Shown here in pieces: positions 9,401 through 17,173 of a stretch of 64,000 nt of DNA. The notes beneath the pieces are model-generated. The model did not search any database, had not been told where the DNA came from, and saw only the letters and a list, made by a program, of their open reading frames with translations. The stretch's first letter is position 1, and every line of letters starts with the position of its first letter. Source of the stretch: Arthrobacter sp. PvP023 (GTDB lineage: Bacteria > Actinomycetota > Actinomycetes > Actinomycetales > Micrococcaceae); assembly GCF_017832975.1 (NCBI RefSeq), contig NZ_JAFIBI010000001.1, forward strand, positions 4,402,001 to 4,466,000, given 5' to 3'. A program made the position numbers and the translations under genes.

Positions 9401-9701
9401 GGCTTACGCATCACCGCAGGCCCAGCCTGCCGCTGCCCCGGCAGCCGCTCCCGGCGGGACAGTGAAGCAGAGCCTGTACCAGCGGCTGTCCAACAGCCCC
9501 GAGGCCGAAGCCGGCCGGGCCAAAGCCCCCGCGCGACAGGCCGAGGCCGTCAAGACGTACGTCCAGGACACACCCAGTCCGGACGACGAAACGATTGAGG
9601 AATCGAACGTCTTTGGACGCGCCGCCGTCGAGCGTATTCTGGGCGGAAAGCTGGTGGAGGAACGGTCCTTGGACGGGAGCCCGATCGCACCCCGCTTCTA
9701 G
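6456..9701 (+). CDS. dnaX: DNA polymerase III subunit gamma/tau
   Basis: The clamp-loader ATPase that loads the beta clamp at the replication fork. Residues 1-370 hold the AAA+ core: Walker A GPRGCGKTT at 46-54, a zinc module CLNCAEGPTDTPCGKCPSC at 62-80, Walker B FIIDEAHM near 126-133, and a SRTHHYPFR sensor region. A conserved tau-like segment near residue 550-620 (RRAWPEVLQTLSKIKRSTWALV) is followed by a last conserved block (FGRAAVERILGGKLVEE). In between lie some 550 residues of Ala/Pro-rich linker, making 1081 residues, long for the family. The start is GTG at 6456. No ybaB/ebfC gene sits between dnaX and recR. Confidence 0.96.
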   Translation: MSVTTALYRRYRPDSFADVIGQEHVTEPLMTALRKNRVNHAYLFSGPRGCGKTTSARILARCLNCAEGPTDTPCGKCPSCVELARGGSGSLDVIEIDAASHGGVDDARDLRERATYAPVRDRYKIFIIDEAHMVTSAGFNALLKIVEEPPEHIKFIFATTEPDKVIGTIRSRTHHYPFRLVPPEPLMAYLELLCNQENVPVAPGVLSLVIRAGGGSVRDSLSVLDQLMAGAGPTGLDYELAVALLGYTHASLLDDVVEAVAASDAATVFRAVDRVIQTGHDPRRFVEDLLERFRDLIIVQAMPESAQSILRGMPADQIARLQNQAHNLGAAELSRAADVTNTALTEMTGATSPRLHLELLCARILLPTSEQTERGIAARIDRVERRLNYGGNDVGTPAAAAAAPSAPAAAPVPVAAPAASPAAAPVPAAPAQQPSATQPTAPQQPAAPAPEAPARESLTPPRVSTTDWPVDESQPATRGASGSAPSRPAGQQTAAPQPAGPQAPAAPAAGSEPATPAPVEPVAAARTAQRPEAGQPASERNVPAPNAGGDVEVLRRAWPEVLQTLSKIKRSTWALVEPNAQVGQFDGQVLTLAFTTSGLAGAFGRADHSENLRQAIHKTVGIDCQIHAVSGGASSSVSSEPNPKAPASPASPETRAGPPAPAKAASPETPATPADVAWGLAPASAATVADPDVSPAGAHPAATTAAAAATVATPAERPDTDAMPVQAADAAHTATAAAAGADAGRKAVQAEPAQAPQAPPAPRQHDDASGSYSYPDDDWGPPLDEDAPPLDEEPPMDWTPSVPAQSRPIQAAAASSGAPARPAPDRPAPASRVSSDQPAGIPASAGSSRAAGVTANDDPWSRATEDAPGVWTVGAESNVGKSVEDPDRAGLPVVPEPQAPHYEPAAAQLPRSVETREAPALHTGDTPHPAEVRQPVGALSGAGSSAGAGWATSAQYGPATAADPSPAMSGPDVRSIASPAPAAYASPQAQPAAAPAAAPGGTVKQSLYQRLSNSPEAEAGRAKAPARQAEAVKTYVQDTPSPDDETIEESNVFGRAAVERILGGKLVEERSLDGSPIAPRF

Positions 9702-9861
9702 CCTGCCCCGCCGGAAAAGCACCCTTGACCCGGACAGCCACTAACGGGACTCCGTCGCAGCGGGCTGACCCTCCCGGGTTCCCGGCAGGGAACGGCGCGC
9801 CTGCGTCCGCCGGCCCATCGATCTACGAACCCAACAAACGATTCAAACGAACGAGGACATT

Positions 9862-10461
9862 GTGTACGAAGGTGCAGTTCAAGAGCTGATCGACGAGCTT
9901 GGCCGCCTTCCCGGCGTGGGGCCCAAGTCCGCCCAGCGGCTGGCGTTCCATATCCTCGAGGCGGACCCGCAGGACATGAAGCGGCTTGTCGAGGCCATCA
10001 CCACCGTGAAGGAGCGCGTGAAGTTCTGCACGGTGTGCGGCAACGTCACGGAGCAGGAACTGTGCAACATCTGCCGCGACCCGCGCCGTGACCCCTCAGT
10101 CATTTGCGTTGTGGAGGAATCCAAGGACGTCCTGGCAGTGGAGCGCACCCGTTCCTTCCGTGGCCGCTACCACGTCCTGGGCGGGGCGATTAACCCCATC
10201 GCCGGCGTGGGCCCCGAGCAGCTGCGGATCAGGGAGCTCCTTACCCGGCTGAACGACGGTGCCATCCAGGAAATCATCATCGCCACGGACCCCAACCTCG
10301 AGGGTGAAGCCACGGCCACTTATCTGGCCAGGATGCTTAAGTCCATCGGCATCACGGTCACCAGGCTTGCCTCGGGGCTGCCGGTGGGCGGCGACCTGGA
10401 ATACGCGGACGAGGTCACCCTGGGGCGCGCGTTCGAGGGCCGCCGCAACGCCCTGAGCTGA
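9862..10461 (+). CDS. recR: Recombination mediator protein RecR
   Basis: A full-length 199-residue RecR. It has an N-terminal helix-hairpin-helix (RLPGVGPKSAQRLAFH), a zinc finger with Cys at 56, 59, 68 and 71, a Toprim domain from about residue 79 (ICVVEESKDVLAVE) and a C-terminal Walker-like region (LPVGGDLEYADEVTLGRAF). It works with RecF and RecO to load RecA on gapped DNA. The start is GTG at 9862, with GAGGAC upstream. A 160-bp gap separates it from dnaX; co-transcription is likely. Confidence 0.97.
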   Translation: MYEGAVQELIDELGRLPGVGPKSAQRLAFHILEADPQDMKRLVEAITTVKERVKFCTVCGNVTEQELCNICRDPRRDPSVICVVEESKDVLAVERTRSFRGRYHVLGGAINPIAGVGPEQLRIRELLTRLNDGAIQEIIIATDPNLEGEATATYLARMLKSIGITVTRLASGLPVGGDLEYADEVTLGRAFEGRRNALS

Positions 10462-10481
10462 CCGGGCACCGACGGCAATCC

Positions 10482-11069
10482 ATGGAACCGCCCGCCTCCA
10501 TCATCACGCAACGCTTGGAACTGCGCCTTCTGGCGCAGGCCGACGCCGCCGCACTGCGGGGATTCCGTGGAGACGCAGATGCCGTCCGCTACCTCTCGCA
10601 CCAGCCACTGACCGCGGGACAAACGGACCGGCTCCTCGCTGATCTGCTGAGCCGCGCGGAACGCTCAACACCCGAGTGGTTCCACTTTGGCTGGGCAGTG
10701 GTTCTCCGCTCAACGGGCGTGGTAATCGGCGATGGCCGCACGTGGAACACAGCCGAACCACCGCTGCCGGGTAGCCTGCCGGCCCGCTGCGCCAGCCTCG
10801 GCTACCTGCTCCACCCCGACTATCACGGCAATGGATACGGCCGCGAGGCCGCCGGAGCTCTTGTCCGCTGGCTCTTTACTGAACGCGGAACCCACACCGT
10901 CTACGCGGGGGTCTACGAACCCAACACTGCCTCACGGCGCCTCCTCGAAGGTCTGGGGTTCGCCCGGGATCACTACTTCACGGCCAGCCAGGACACACAC
11001 GGCAAAGCGCTGGCATCCTGGCGATACCGCCTGGACCGGACGGCATGGACCCTTGCCGGCAGTGACTAG
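10482..11069 (+). CDS. GNAT-family N-acetyltransferase (RimJ-like)
   Basis: A 195-residue acetyltransferase of the type that opens with ITQRLELRLL and carries the acetyl-CoA site LGYLLHPDYHGNGYGREAAGAL, then YAGVYEPNTASRRLLEGLGF. This is the Acetyltransf_3 pattern, whose members acetylate ribosomal protein N-termini, antibiotics or small amines; the substrate cannot be assigned. It starts 20 nt after recR and is probably the last gene of the dnaX-recR unit. Confidence 0.85.
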   Translation: MEPPASIITQRLELRLLAQADAAALRGFRGDADAVRYLSHQPLTAGQTDRLLADLLSRAERSTPEWFHFGWAVVLRSTGVVIGDGRTWNTAEPPLPGSLPARCASLGYLLHPDYHGNGYGREAAGALVRWLFTERGTHTVYAGVYEPNTASRRLLEGLGFARDHYFTASQDTHGKALASWRYRLDRTAWTLAGSD

Positions 11070-11216
11070 CCCGAGATGACTAACGGGAGGCCACCATGCG
11101 GTCACAATTCAGCGCCGCGCGGTTCCCGGCGATAAACTGGGCACATCAGTTACGCCGTCGCGCCGTTTTGGTTGCTTGGCCCCGGAACCCCGATTTGATG
11201 CAGTGAGGGTGCGCGC

Positions 11217-12575
11217 ATGAGTATGCCCACTACCGAAGTGAAGACAGAGAACCAGCCCTACGTGCTGCCCGTCGCTACTGCCCGCACCAAGCAGCTCATC
11301 GTGCAGAAGTTCGGCGGCTCCTCCGTTTCCGACGCGGACGGCATCAAACGGGTCGCCAAGCGCGTCGTCGACGCCCAAAGGGCGGGAAACGAAGTGGTTG
11401 TGGTGGTCTCCGCAATGGGCGACACCACCGACGAACTGCTGGACCTCGCCGCCCAGGTCACCGACTCTGCCCCCGCGCGTGAGATGGATATGCTCCTGTC
11501 CTCGGGTGAGCGGATCTCCATGGCCCTGGTAGCCATGGCCATCAACAAGCTCGGCGCTTCAGCCCAGTCCTTCACGGGCTCCCAGGCGGGCATGATCACC
11601 GACGGCATTCACGGCAAGGCGCGCATTATCGACGTCGATCCCCACCGGATCCGCACCGCACTCGACAAGGGACACATCGCCATCGTTGCCGGCTTCCAGG
11701 GCATGAGCCGCACCACCAACGAGATCACCACCCTGGGCCGTGGCGGATCCGATACCACTGCGGTGGCCCTGGCCGCCGCCCTTGACGCCGACGTCTGCGA
11801 GATCTACACGGATGTGGACGGTATTTACACGGCGGATCCCCGCGTGGTGCCCTCCGCCCAGAAGATCGACCGCATCTCCAGCGAAGAAATGCTGGAACTG
11901 GCTGCGTCCGGCGCCAAGATCCTGCACCTGCGCTGCGTGGAATACGCGCGGCGCTTCGGCGTGCCGCTGCACGTGCGTTCATCATTCAGCCAGAACGAAG
12001 GCACCTGGGTCATGCCCGGAGCCGACGACAAGATTACGACTCAAGAGGGAGTTGCCTTGGAGCAGCCAATCATCTCCGGCGTTGCGCACGACCGTTCCGA
12101 AGCCAAGGTCACGGTTGTGGGTGTGCCCGACATTCCGGGCAAGGCCGCAGCGATCTTCCAGGTCATCGCCGACGCACACTCCAACATCGACATGATCGTG
12201 CAGAACGTTTCCACTCACGGCACGGGCCGGACGGACATCTCCTTCACGCTCCCCATCGTGGAAGGTGCGGACGCCCTCGCTGCCCTCCGTGCGGCCCAGC
12301 CCGAAATCGGCTTTGAAAGCATCGAGTACAACGAGCAGATCGGCAAGCTCTCGCTGATCGGGGCGGGCATGCGCTCGCACCCGGGCGTCTCGGCCACCTT
12401 CTTCAAGGCACTTTCCGACGCCGGCATCAACATCAACATGATCTCGACCTCCGAAATCCGCATCTCGGTCGTAACGCACGCCGACCTGCTCGATGACGCA
12501 GTCCGGGCAATCCACAGGGCCTTCGACCTGGACAGCGAAGACGAAGCAACGGTTTACGGCGGCACCGGCCGCTAA
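11217..12575 (+). CDS. lysC: Aspartate kinase
   Basis: Phosphorylates aspartate, the first step to lysine, methionine, threonine and diaminopimelate. The 452-residue protein has the kinase motif VQKFGGSSVSD at about 30-40, LSSGERISMALVA, GRGGSDTTAVALAA, and two C-terminal ACT domains (from about residue 290) that bind feedback inhibitors. About 20 residues precede the usual family start. The ATG at 11217 has GAGGG upstream. As in Corynebacterium and Bacillus, an internal start could give a separate beta subunit; the ATG at 12012 is the candidate. The usual actinobacterial partner asd does not follow; a strong terminator does. Confidence 0.95.
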   Translation: MSMPTTEVKTENQPYVLPVATARTKQLIVQKFGGSSVSDADGIKRVAKRVVDAQRAGNEVVVVVSAMGDTTDELLDLAAQVTDSAPAREMDMLLSSGERISMALVAMAINKLGASAQSFTGSQAGMITDGIHGKARIIDVDPHRIRTALDKGHIAIVAGFQGMSRTTNEITTLGRGGSDTTAVALAAALDADVCEIYTDVDGIYTADPRVVPSAQKIDRISSEEMLELAASGAKILHLRCVEYARRFGVPLHVRSSFSQNEGTWVMPGADDKITTQEGVALEQPIISGVAHDRSEAKVTVVGVPDIPGKAAAIFQVIADAHSNIDMIVQNVSTHGTGRTDISFTLPIVEGADALAALRAAQPEIGFESIEYNEQIGKLSLIGAGMRSHPGVSATFFKALSDAGININMISTSEIRISVVTHADLLDDAVRAIHRAFDLDSEDEATVYGGTGR

Positions 12576-12624
12576 GGCCGGCCCACCCGGGACGTCGCTG
12601 CAGGAACTGCACAGCTTCATAGAG

Positions 12625-12656
12625 AAAGGCACAGTGGCCTAAGCCGCTGTGCCTTT
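12625..12656 (+). terminator. Intrinsic terminator of lysC
   Basis: A 14-bp stem (one G-U pair, AAAGGCACAGTGGC on the left) with a CTAA tetraloop lies 50 nt past the lysC stop and is followed by CCTGTTTT. Confidence 0.85.
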
Positions 12657-12687
12657 CCTGTTTTGCCGTTCCTTCCACTGCAACAGG

Positions 12688-12903
12688 CTATTTAATGTCT
12701 TCCTTGCGGACCGCGTAGTGGTGTCCCTCGGAATCCGTCTCCACTTCGAAGTGGGCCAGGTCCTCTTCGGAAGCGGCCTCAAAGTCGTCGTGCCTGTGAA
12801 CAACGGGCACGGTCGGATCACCCCGCGTGGCGGGCCCGAAGAAGAACCGCAGCTTGTCGGTCTTGCTCATGAAGCGCTGTATCGCCTTTGCCACAATTCC
12901 CAC
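12688..12903 (-). CDS. Small conserved-looking protein A (71 aa), sister of the next gene
   Basis: The 71-residue product begins MGIVAKAIQRFMSKTDKLRFFFGPATRGDP and ends in a charged segment with HFEVETDSEGHHYAVRKED. The N-terminal block F-M-x-x-T-x-K-L-R-x-x-F-G-P-A is shared with the neighbour at 13015-13242, so the two are probably paralogs. An RBS-like AAAGGGGGTGGG lies upstream. I recognise no family or function. The basic N-terminus and acidic C-terminus suggest a soluble cytoplasmic protein. Confidence 0.72.
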   Translation of the reverse strand: MGIVAKAIQRFMSKTDKLRFFFGPATRGDPTVPVVHRHDDFEAASEEDLAHFEVETDSEGHHYAVRKEDIK

Positions 12904-13014
12904 CCCCTTTCCCTTTTTCGGGTCAAGCAGCGATGCATTGGCCGGTTGGTACCTGTGCCCATATTTTACGCCCGGGAAGTGAAAAAGGCCCCGGGCGGCA
13001 GGGCCGTCTCCGGC

Positions 13015-13242
13015 CTAGCGCAGGGACTTGTCGTCCGGGTTCCTGGGCACCACGTAAGTGCTGCCATCCGGCCTGCGCATGGTTTCCCACTGCTGGGTCT
13101 CCGCTTCGCGCCGGGCAAGGAGGGCCTTATTCTCGTCGGTCATCTCATGGCCCAAGGAACTGCGGTTGGCCGGCCCGAAGATGGCCCGGAGCTTGCCTGT
13201 TGCGCGCATGAACCTTTGGGCGGCGTTTTCCTTGTTGGCCAT
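13015..13242 (-). CDS. Small conserved-looking protein B (75 aa), sister of the previous gene
   Basis: The 75-residue product shares RFMRATGKLRAIFGPANR with its neighbour's RFMSKTDKLRFFFGPATR, then diverges into a region with ENKALLARREAETQQWETMRRPDGSTYVV. Both end in a short segment rich in Asp/Lys. It reads away from the OhrR-like gene, so its promoter shares the 78-bp gap containing the GCTAAT palindrome and may be co-regulated. A GAAGGG ribosome-binding site precedes the ATG. Function unknown. Confidence 0.74.
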   Translation of the reverse strand: MANKENAAQRFMRATGKLRAIFGPANRSSLGHEMTDENKALLARREAETQQWETMRRPDGSTYVVPRNPDDKSLR

Positions 13243-13283
13243 GGTGGATTCCCTTCAGAACGGTCTCGTCCAATCCAGTGTAC

Positions 13284-13296
13284 GCTAATCATTAGC
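13284..13296. promoter_or_regulatory. Candidate operator of the OhrR-like repressor
   Basis: A perfect 13-nt palindrome GCTAAT-C-ATTAGC lies in the divergent gap between small protein B and the MarR/OhrR-like gene. It is AT-rich against a GC-rich background, and its position 24 nt before the start codon fits autoregulation. Confidence 0.6.
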
Positions 13297-13320
13297 CCAC
13301 TAACGATTGAGGAGAAGACG

Positions 13321-13824
13321 ATGAATCAGCGCTCGGCTGCGGCCATCGAAGCGTCTGACGAAGACCTCCTGCTGGAACACCAGCTCTGCTTCGCCCTGAC
13401 GGTTGCGTCCCGCAGCGTCGTGGGCGCCTACAAGCCGGTGCTGGACACCCTCGGGCTGACGCACCCGCAGTACCTTGTGATGCTCTGCCTTTGGGAGTCC
13501 AGCCCGCGCTCGGTCCGGGACATCAGCGATGCACTGGCCCAGGAGCCGGCCACCATCTCGCCGCTGTTGCGCCGCCTCGAAGCGGCCGGCTACATCACCC
13601 GCGGCCGCGCTGCCGGAAACGAGCGGGCCCTTGCCGTCGGGCTCACCCCGAGCGGCGCAGCGCTCCGGCAGCGGGCCACGGCGGTTCCGGGCACCATGAT
13701 GGAGCGCCTTGGCCTGACCCGCGACCAGGTGGGCGCACTCCACCAGGCAATGACTGACCTGATCGCTGCCACCAAGGCCGCGGCCGAACGCGATGCCGCC
13801 GGACGGGACGCCGCCGGCGCCTAG
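13321..13824 (+). CDS. MarR-family regulator, OhrR-like (peroxide-sensing type)
   Basis: A 168-residue winged-helix regulator. The N-terminal stretch LLLEHQLCFALTVASRSVVGAYKPVL and LGLTHPQYLVMLCLWE match the OhrR branch, in which the Cys of QLCFAL is oxidised by organic hydroperoxides and releases DNA. The recognition helix region is ATISPLLRRLEAAGYITR. OhrR usually represses an adjacent ohr peroxidase gene, and none is present here; the divergent small protein B is the only close candidate target. Start ATG 13321 follows GGAGAAG. Confidence 0.85.
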   Translation: MNQRSAAAIEASDEDLLLEHQLCFALTVASRSVVGAYKPVLDTLGLTHPQYLVMLCLWESSPRSVRDISDALAQEPATISPLLRRLEAAGYITRGRAAGNERALAVGLTPSGAALRQRATAVPGTMMERLGLTRDQVGALHQAMTDLIAATKAAAERDAAGRDAAGA

Positions 13825-13867
13825 CCCGGACCCGCAGTGACCCCGTGGCAGGGACTCACTGCACCAC

Positions 13868-16800
13868 TCACGGCGCCGGCACGGACACGTTCAGTTGGGT
13901 GGACGGTCCCGTACCGTATTTGATCAGGCCCACCCAGTTGCCCGCCGCTAGTCCGGTCCAGCTGGCAGTGAGCTCGCCGGTGGCGCCGTTTTCAATAGAG
14001 AGCGGGTTGGGACTGACCGTGAGGTTACCGGCATCGCCGGCGAGAATCATCGCTTCAACCGAAGCTGCCGTTGCTGCGCCGCCGGGGCTGGCGAACAGGT
14101 TGGTGGTCACCTTCCAGTCGCCCGCCACCGGATCGGGGATGGAGACTGCCTCGTTGGCTGCAGGCGTAGCCCCCGGATAGAGCAGGCCGGCAGGCGAAAC
14201 CACGTAAAGGTCGAAGTCCGCTGCCGGGTTGGCGGAGGTGACCGCAAACCTCGCCAGGGAAGAACCTGCCGGCACGTTCACGATCTGCACGTCGTTCGCG
14301 GCGTCCTTGACACCGGTATACGGCCCGGGAACCAGGCTGATCGCCGTCGAATTCGCCTTGGCAAGGCCCTTCACGGTCACATCGATGGGCTCCGGACTTC
14401 CGGACGTTACCGGAATGACGATGCTGCCGCTTCCGCCGGCGGACGAGGCGTTGACGACGGCCGGTGCAACCGCCGTCACCGAACGGACCGCAACCGGTGA
14501 GCGGACGGTGGCCGCATCCGAGCTCCAGGTAAGTGAGCCGCCAACAAAGGCGTCGAGCGCGGCACCGGAGTTCGTGAACTGCACCGTGAACGTGGCTTTC
14601 TCCCCTTCTGCCAGGGTCAGCACGTCCGGCGTCACCTCAGCCGTGATCCCGGAAACATCGACTTCCGCACGGTAGCTTCCGGCCGTCAACGCCGTCACCG
14701 TCCTGGTGACGGTTTCGGTGCCGGTGAGGCCGCCGAGGGCGATGGACGGCAGGTTGACGTCCTTGGCGGCCACCGGAGCAACGCCCAGCTGATAGCCCTG
14801 ACCCTGCAGGAAACCCAGCCAGTCGCTCGGGCCCGCGTCGTACACCAGCCCGGGCATTGCGATCCGGGCCGGATCGATCTGTCCGGCGCCTTGGGCGAAG
14901 ACGTCGTGGACCGGGGTTCCTTCGGCATCCACCAGATCATAGGCCGTGGTCATCATCGCTGATTTCACCGTCGCCGCGGACCACAAGGGGTACTTGCCCA
15001 GCAACAGTGCCCCGAATCCGGCAATATGCGGCGCTGCCATGGAGGTTCCGGACAGGAACCCGAAGTTCTGGCCACCGTCGTGGCCGGCAGGCGAGACAGC
15101 CGCCAGCACGCCTACCCCCGGAGCTGCAATGTCCGGTTTCAGGAGGTCGCCGTTGGCTGCGAGGGTGGGCCCGCGGGAGGAGAACCCTGCGATCTGCGGG
15201 ACCGGTGGCGGGTCCAAGCCGGTAGTGTCCGTGGCCACGAGGCTCGCCGTCAACGCCGCGTCCGCCCCCACCGCGTCCTTAATGGCGGGGTCGTCGAGGT
15301 GGACCGTTGGAACGCTGTGCAGGTCCACGTCCAGTGAATTGGGCGTCAGGTTGACCAGGACCATGCCTACGCCGCCCGCCTGGGCCACGGTCATGCTCTT
15401 GGCCGTCCGGTCCACCACACCGCGGTCGCAGACCACGATCTTGCCGGCGGTTTTGGCCGGGTCCAGGGTGCCGGGCGCGCACAGGGCTGCGTTGGCATCG
15501 ACGGCGTCTGCCGTCTTGAGAGTCGCGGCGAGCGCGATGGGCGCGTTCGCGACTTCAGTGGACATGATGCTGGCACCGGCGAACTTCTCGCCGCTGGACA
15601 ACTCCACCGCGCCGCGGAGGCTGCTGCTGTGGGTGGAGGCCGCCACGCTGGTCATCCAGGGAGCGGCATGGTTCACGGTACTGGCCGCCGGGCCGGAATT
15701 GCCGGCCGACGCGGCCACGAAGATTCCTGCCGCCGCGGCATTCAGGAAGGCGACGGACACCGGGTCCACCGTCGAGTTGTTGGTGCCGGAGATGGAGTAG
15801 CTCAGGACGTCGACGCCGTCCCTGATGGCATCCTCGATGGCCTCCACGCCGCTGGAAGCGAAACAGCCGGTGGTTGCCGGGCTGACACCCTCCCAGCAGA
15901 CCTTGTAGATGGCGAGCTTCGCCGCGGGAGCAACACCCGATCCCTTGCCGAAGTCCCTGCCGCCCACTGCCTGGCTGACATCGCTGTTGCCCGCTGCGGT
16001 GCTGGCGGTATGGGAACCGTGGTTGTTGATGTCCACGGGCGAGTACGTTTCCTTCGGCGAGCGCAGGCCCGGAGGGACGGCGGCCTTGAACGCTGCATCG
16101 TAGTAGCGGGCACCAATGACCTTGCTGTTGCATTCTGTTCCGGCGAATTGGTCGCCCGCCTGACAGACGCCTGCGAATGTGCTTCCGTCCGCCTTCAGCA
16201 TGGTGATCTGGTTTCCGGCCGACAGGTACGGTTCGCCCACGTGAGGGGCTCCGGACAGCGGCTTCACCTGCTCTCCGGCAAAGAAGGGATTGCCCGGCGT
16301 GTAGCCCGTATCGAGTACGCCCACCACCGTGCCCTTGCCCGCGTTGGCGTCGCCGCCAAACTGTTCGGCCCAGACTCCCCCGGGACCCGGCAGGCCCAGG
16401 AATTCGGTGCTCGAGTAGTCGATTTTGTACTGGCTGTCCTTAACGACAGCAAGGACGATTCCGTCCTTGGTTAGTGCGTTTGCCTGCTCCGCGGTCAGCT
16501 CCGCACTGAAGCCGTTCACCGCCAGCGTGTAACTGTCGTCGATGGCCACGCCTTCCGCCGCGGCCAGCCTGCTCTGCTCTGACTCCAGGTGTGCCGAGTA
16601 GCGCCGGGACTCAGCGCTGTCCGCGTCGAGCTTCCTGCCGTTGGACGCTGCGGTCCCCGGAATGCCCTCGACGCCGCCGGTGTAGGCCGCCAGGGGCCTG
16701 TCCTTCAGCATGACGATGTAGCGGCCCGCGTCCAAGGATGGCGTTTCTTCCGCCACCGGATCGGCGGCCGCCCAGGCGGGAGCCGCCAGTCCCTGGCCGA

Positions 16801-16891
16801 TCATCAGGGAAACACCCAAAGCGACGACGGCAGCGAGGCGGATGGCAGGATTCCTGCTGTGAACGCGGGAGCCGACAGGCGGGTAAGTCAT
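13868..16891 (-). CDS. Secreted subtilisin-like serine protease (S8, vpr/cucumisin-like) 1
   Basis: A 1007-residue exported protease. Signal peptide at residues 1-42, I9 propeptide inhibitor (RYIVMLKDRPLAAY onward, ~57-150), then the S8 domain with Asp194 (VLDTG), His291 (NNHGSHTAST), Asn in AASAGNSGPA and Ser617 (SGTSMAAPH). A PA insert lies between about 430 and 560. The C-terminal ~250 residues form Fn3-like and pre-peptidase-like beta domains. The frame is open for 101 codons upstream, but the ATG at 16891 has a perfect AGGAGG 9 nt before it and starts a clean signal peptide. It is divergent from the SSI-like lipoprotein operon. Confidence 0.94.
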   Translation of the reverse strand: MTYPPVGSRVHSRNPAIRLAAVVALGVSLMIGQGLAAPAWAAADPVAEETPSLDAGRYIVMLKDRPLAAYTGGVEGIPGTAASNGRKLDADSAESRRYSAHLESEQSRLAAAEGVAIDDSYTLAVNGFSAELTAEQANALTKDGIVLAVVKDSQYKIDYSSTEFLGLPGPGGVWAEQFGGDANAGKGTVVGVLDTGYTPGNPFFAGEQVKPLSGAPHVGEPYLSAGNQITMLKADGSTFAGVCQAGDQFAGTECNSKVIGARYYDAAFKAAVPPGLRSPKETYSPVDINNHGSHTASTAAGNSDVSQAVGGRDFGKGSGVAPAAKLAIYKVCWEGVSPATTGCFASSGVEAIEDAIRDGVDVLSYSISGTNNSTVDPVSVAFLNAAAAGIFVAASAGNSGPAASTVNHAAPWMTSVAASTHSSSLRGAVELSSGEKFAGASIMSTEVANAPIALAATLKTADAVDANAALCAPGTLDPAKTAGKIVVCDRGVVDRTAKSMTVAQAGGVGMVLVNLTPNSLDVDLHSVPTVHLDDPAIKDAVGADAALTASLVATDTTGLDPPPVPQIAGFSSRGPTLAANGDLLKPDIAAPGVGVLAAVSPAGHDGGQNFGFLSGTSMAAPHIAGFGALLLGKYPLWSAATVKSAMMTTAYDLVDAEGTPVHDVFAQGAGQIDPARIAMPGLVYDAGPSDWLGFLQGQGYQLGVAPVAAKDVNLPSIALGGLTGTETVTRTVTALTAGSYRAEVDVSGITAEVTPDVLTLAEGEKATFTVQFTNSGAALDAFVGGSLTWSSDAATVRSPVAVRSVTAVAPAVVNASSAGGSGSIVIPVTSGSPEPIDVTVKGLAKANSTAISLVPGPYTGVKDAANDVQIVNVPAGSSLARFAVTSANPAADFDLYVVSPAGLLYPGATPAANEAVSIPDPVAGDWKVTTNLFASPGGAATAASVEAMILAGDAGNLTVSPNPLSIENGATGELTASWTGLAAGNWVGLIKYGTGPSTQLNVSVPAP

Positions 16892-16945
16892 GACAAACTG
16901 CCTCCTAGGTTGCCGGACCGGTGGCGTAAACCGGTCCCACCTCCC

Positions 16946-16994
16946 GGATGTATCCGTCCACATCGGCGCAACGTGGGCGTGAGGCCATACATCC
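16946..16994. promoter_or_regulatory. Inverted repeat in divergent protease/inhibitor promoter region
   Basis: GGATGTAT (16946-16953) and ATACATCC (16987-16994) are exact reverse complements with 33 nt between them, about four helical turns centre to centre. They lie upstream of subtilase 1 and face the SSI operon, so a dimeric or looping regulator could act on both. No regulator is known. Confidence 0.4.
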
Positions 16995-17173
16995 AGTGAT
17001 GGGAGAAACATACCGGAGTGGGGCTGCGGAATCGAGGTCTTCCGGACAGATTTAATCTCCGCGCCCGCCAGTCCCGGGTTCCTCAGACGGCCGCAGCCCG
17101 GACCCCGGGCCGAACGGCAGGGTTCACCGTGGGCCTCCGGCGATAGAATGGACCAAAATGAGGAGGACCGGCA

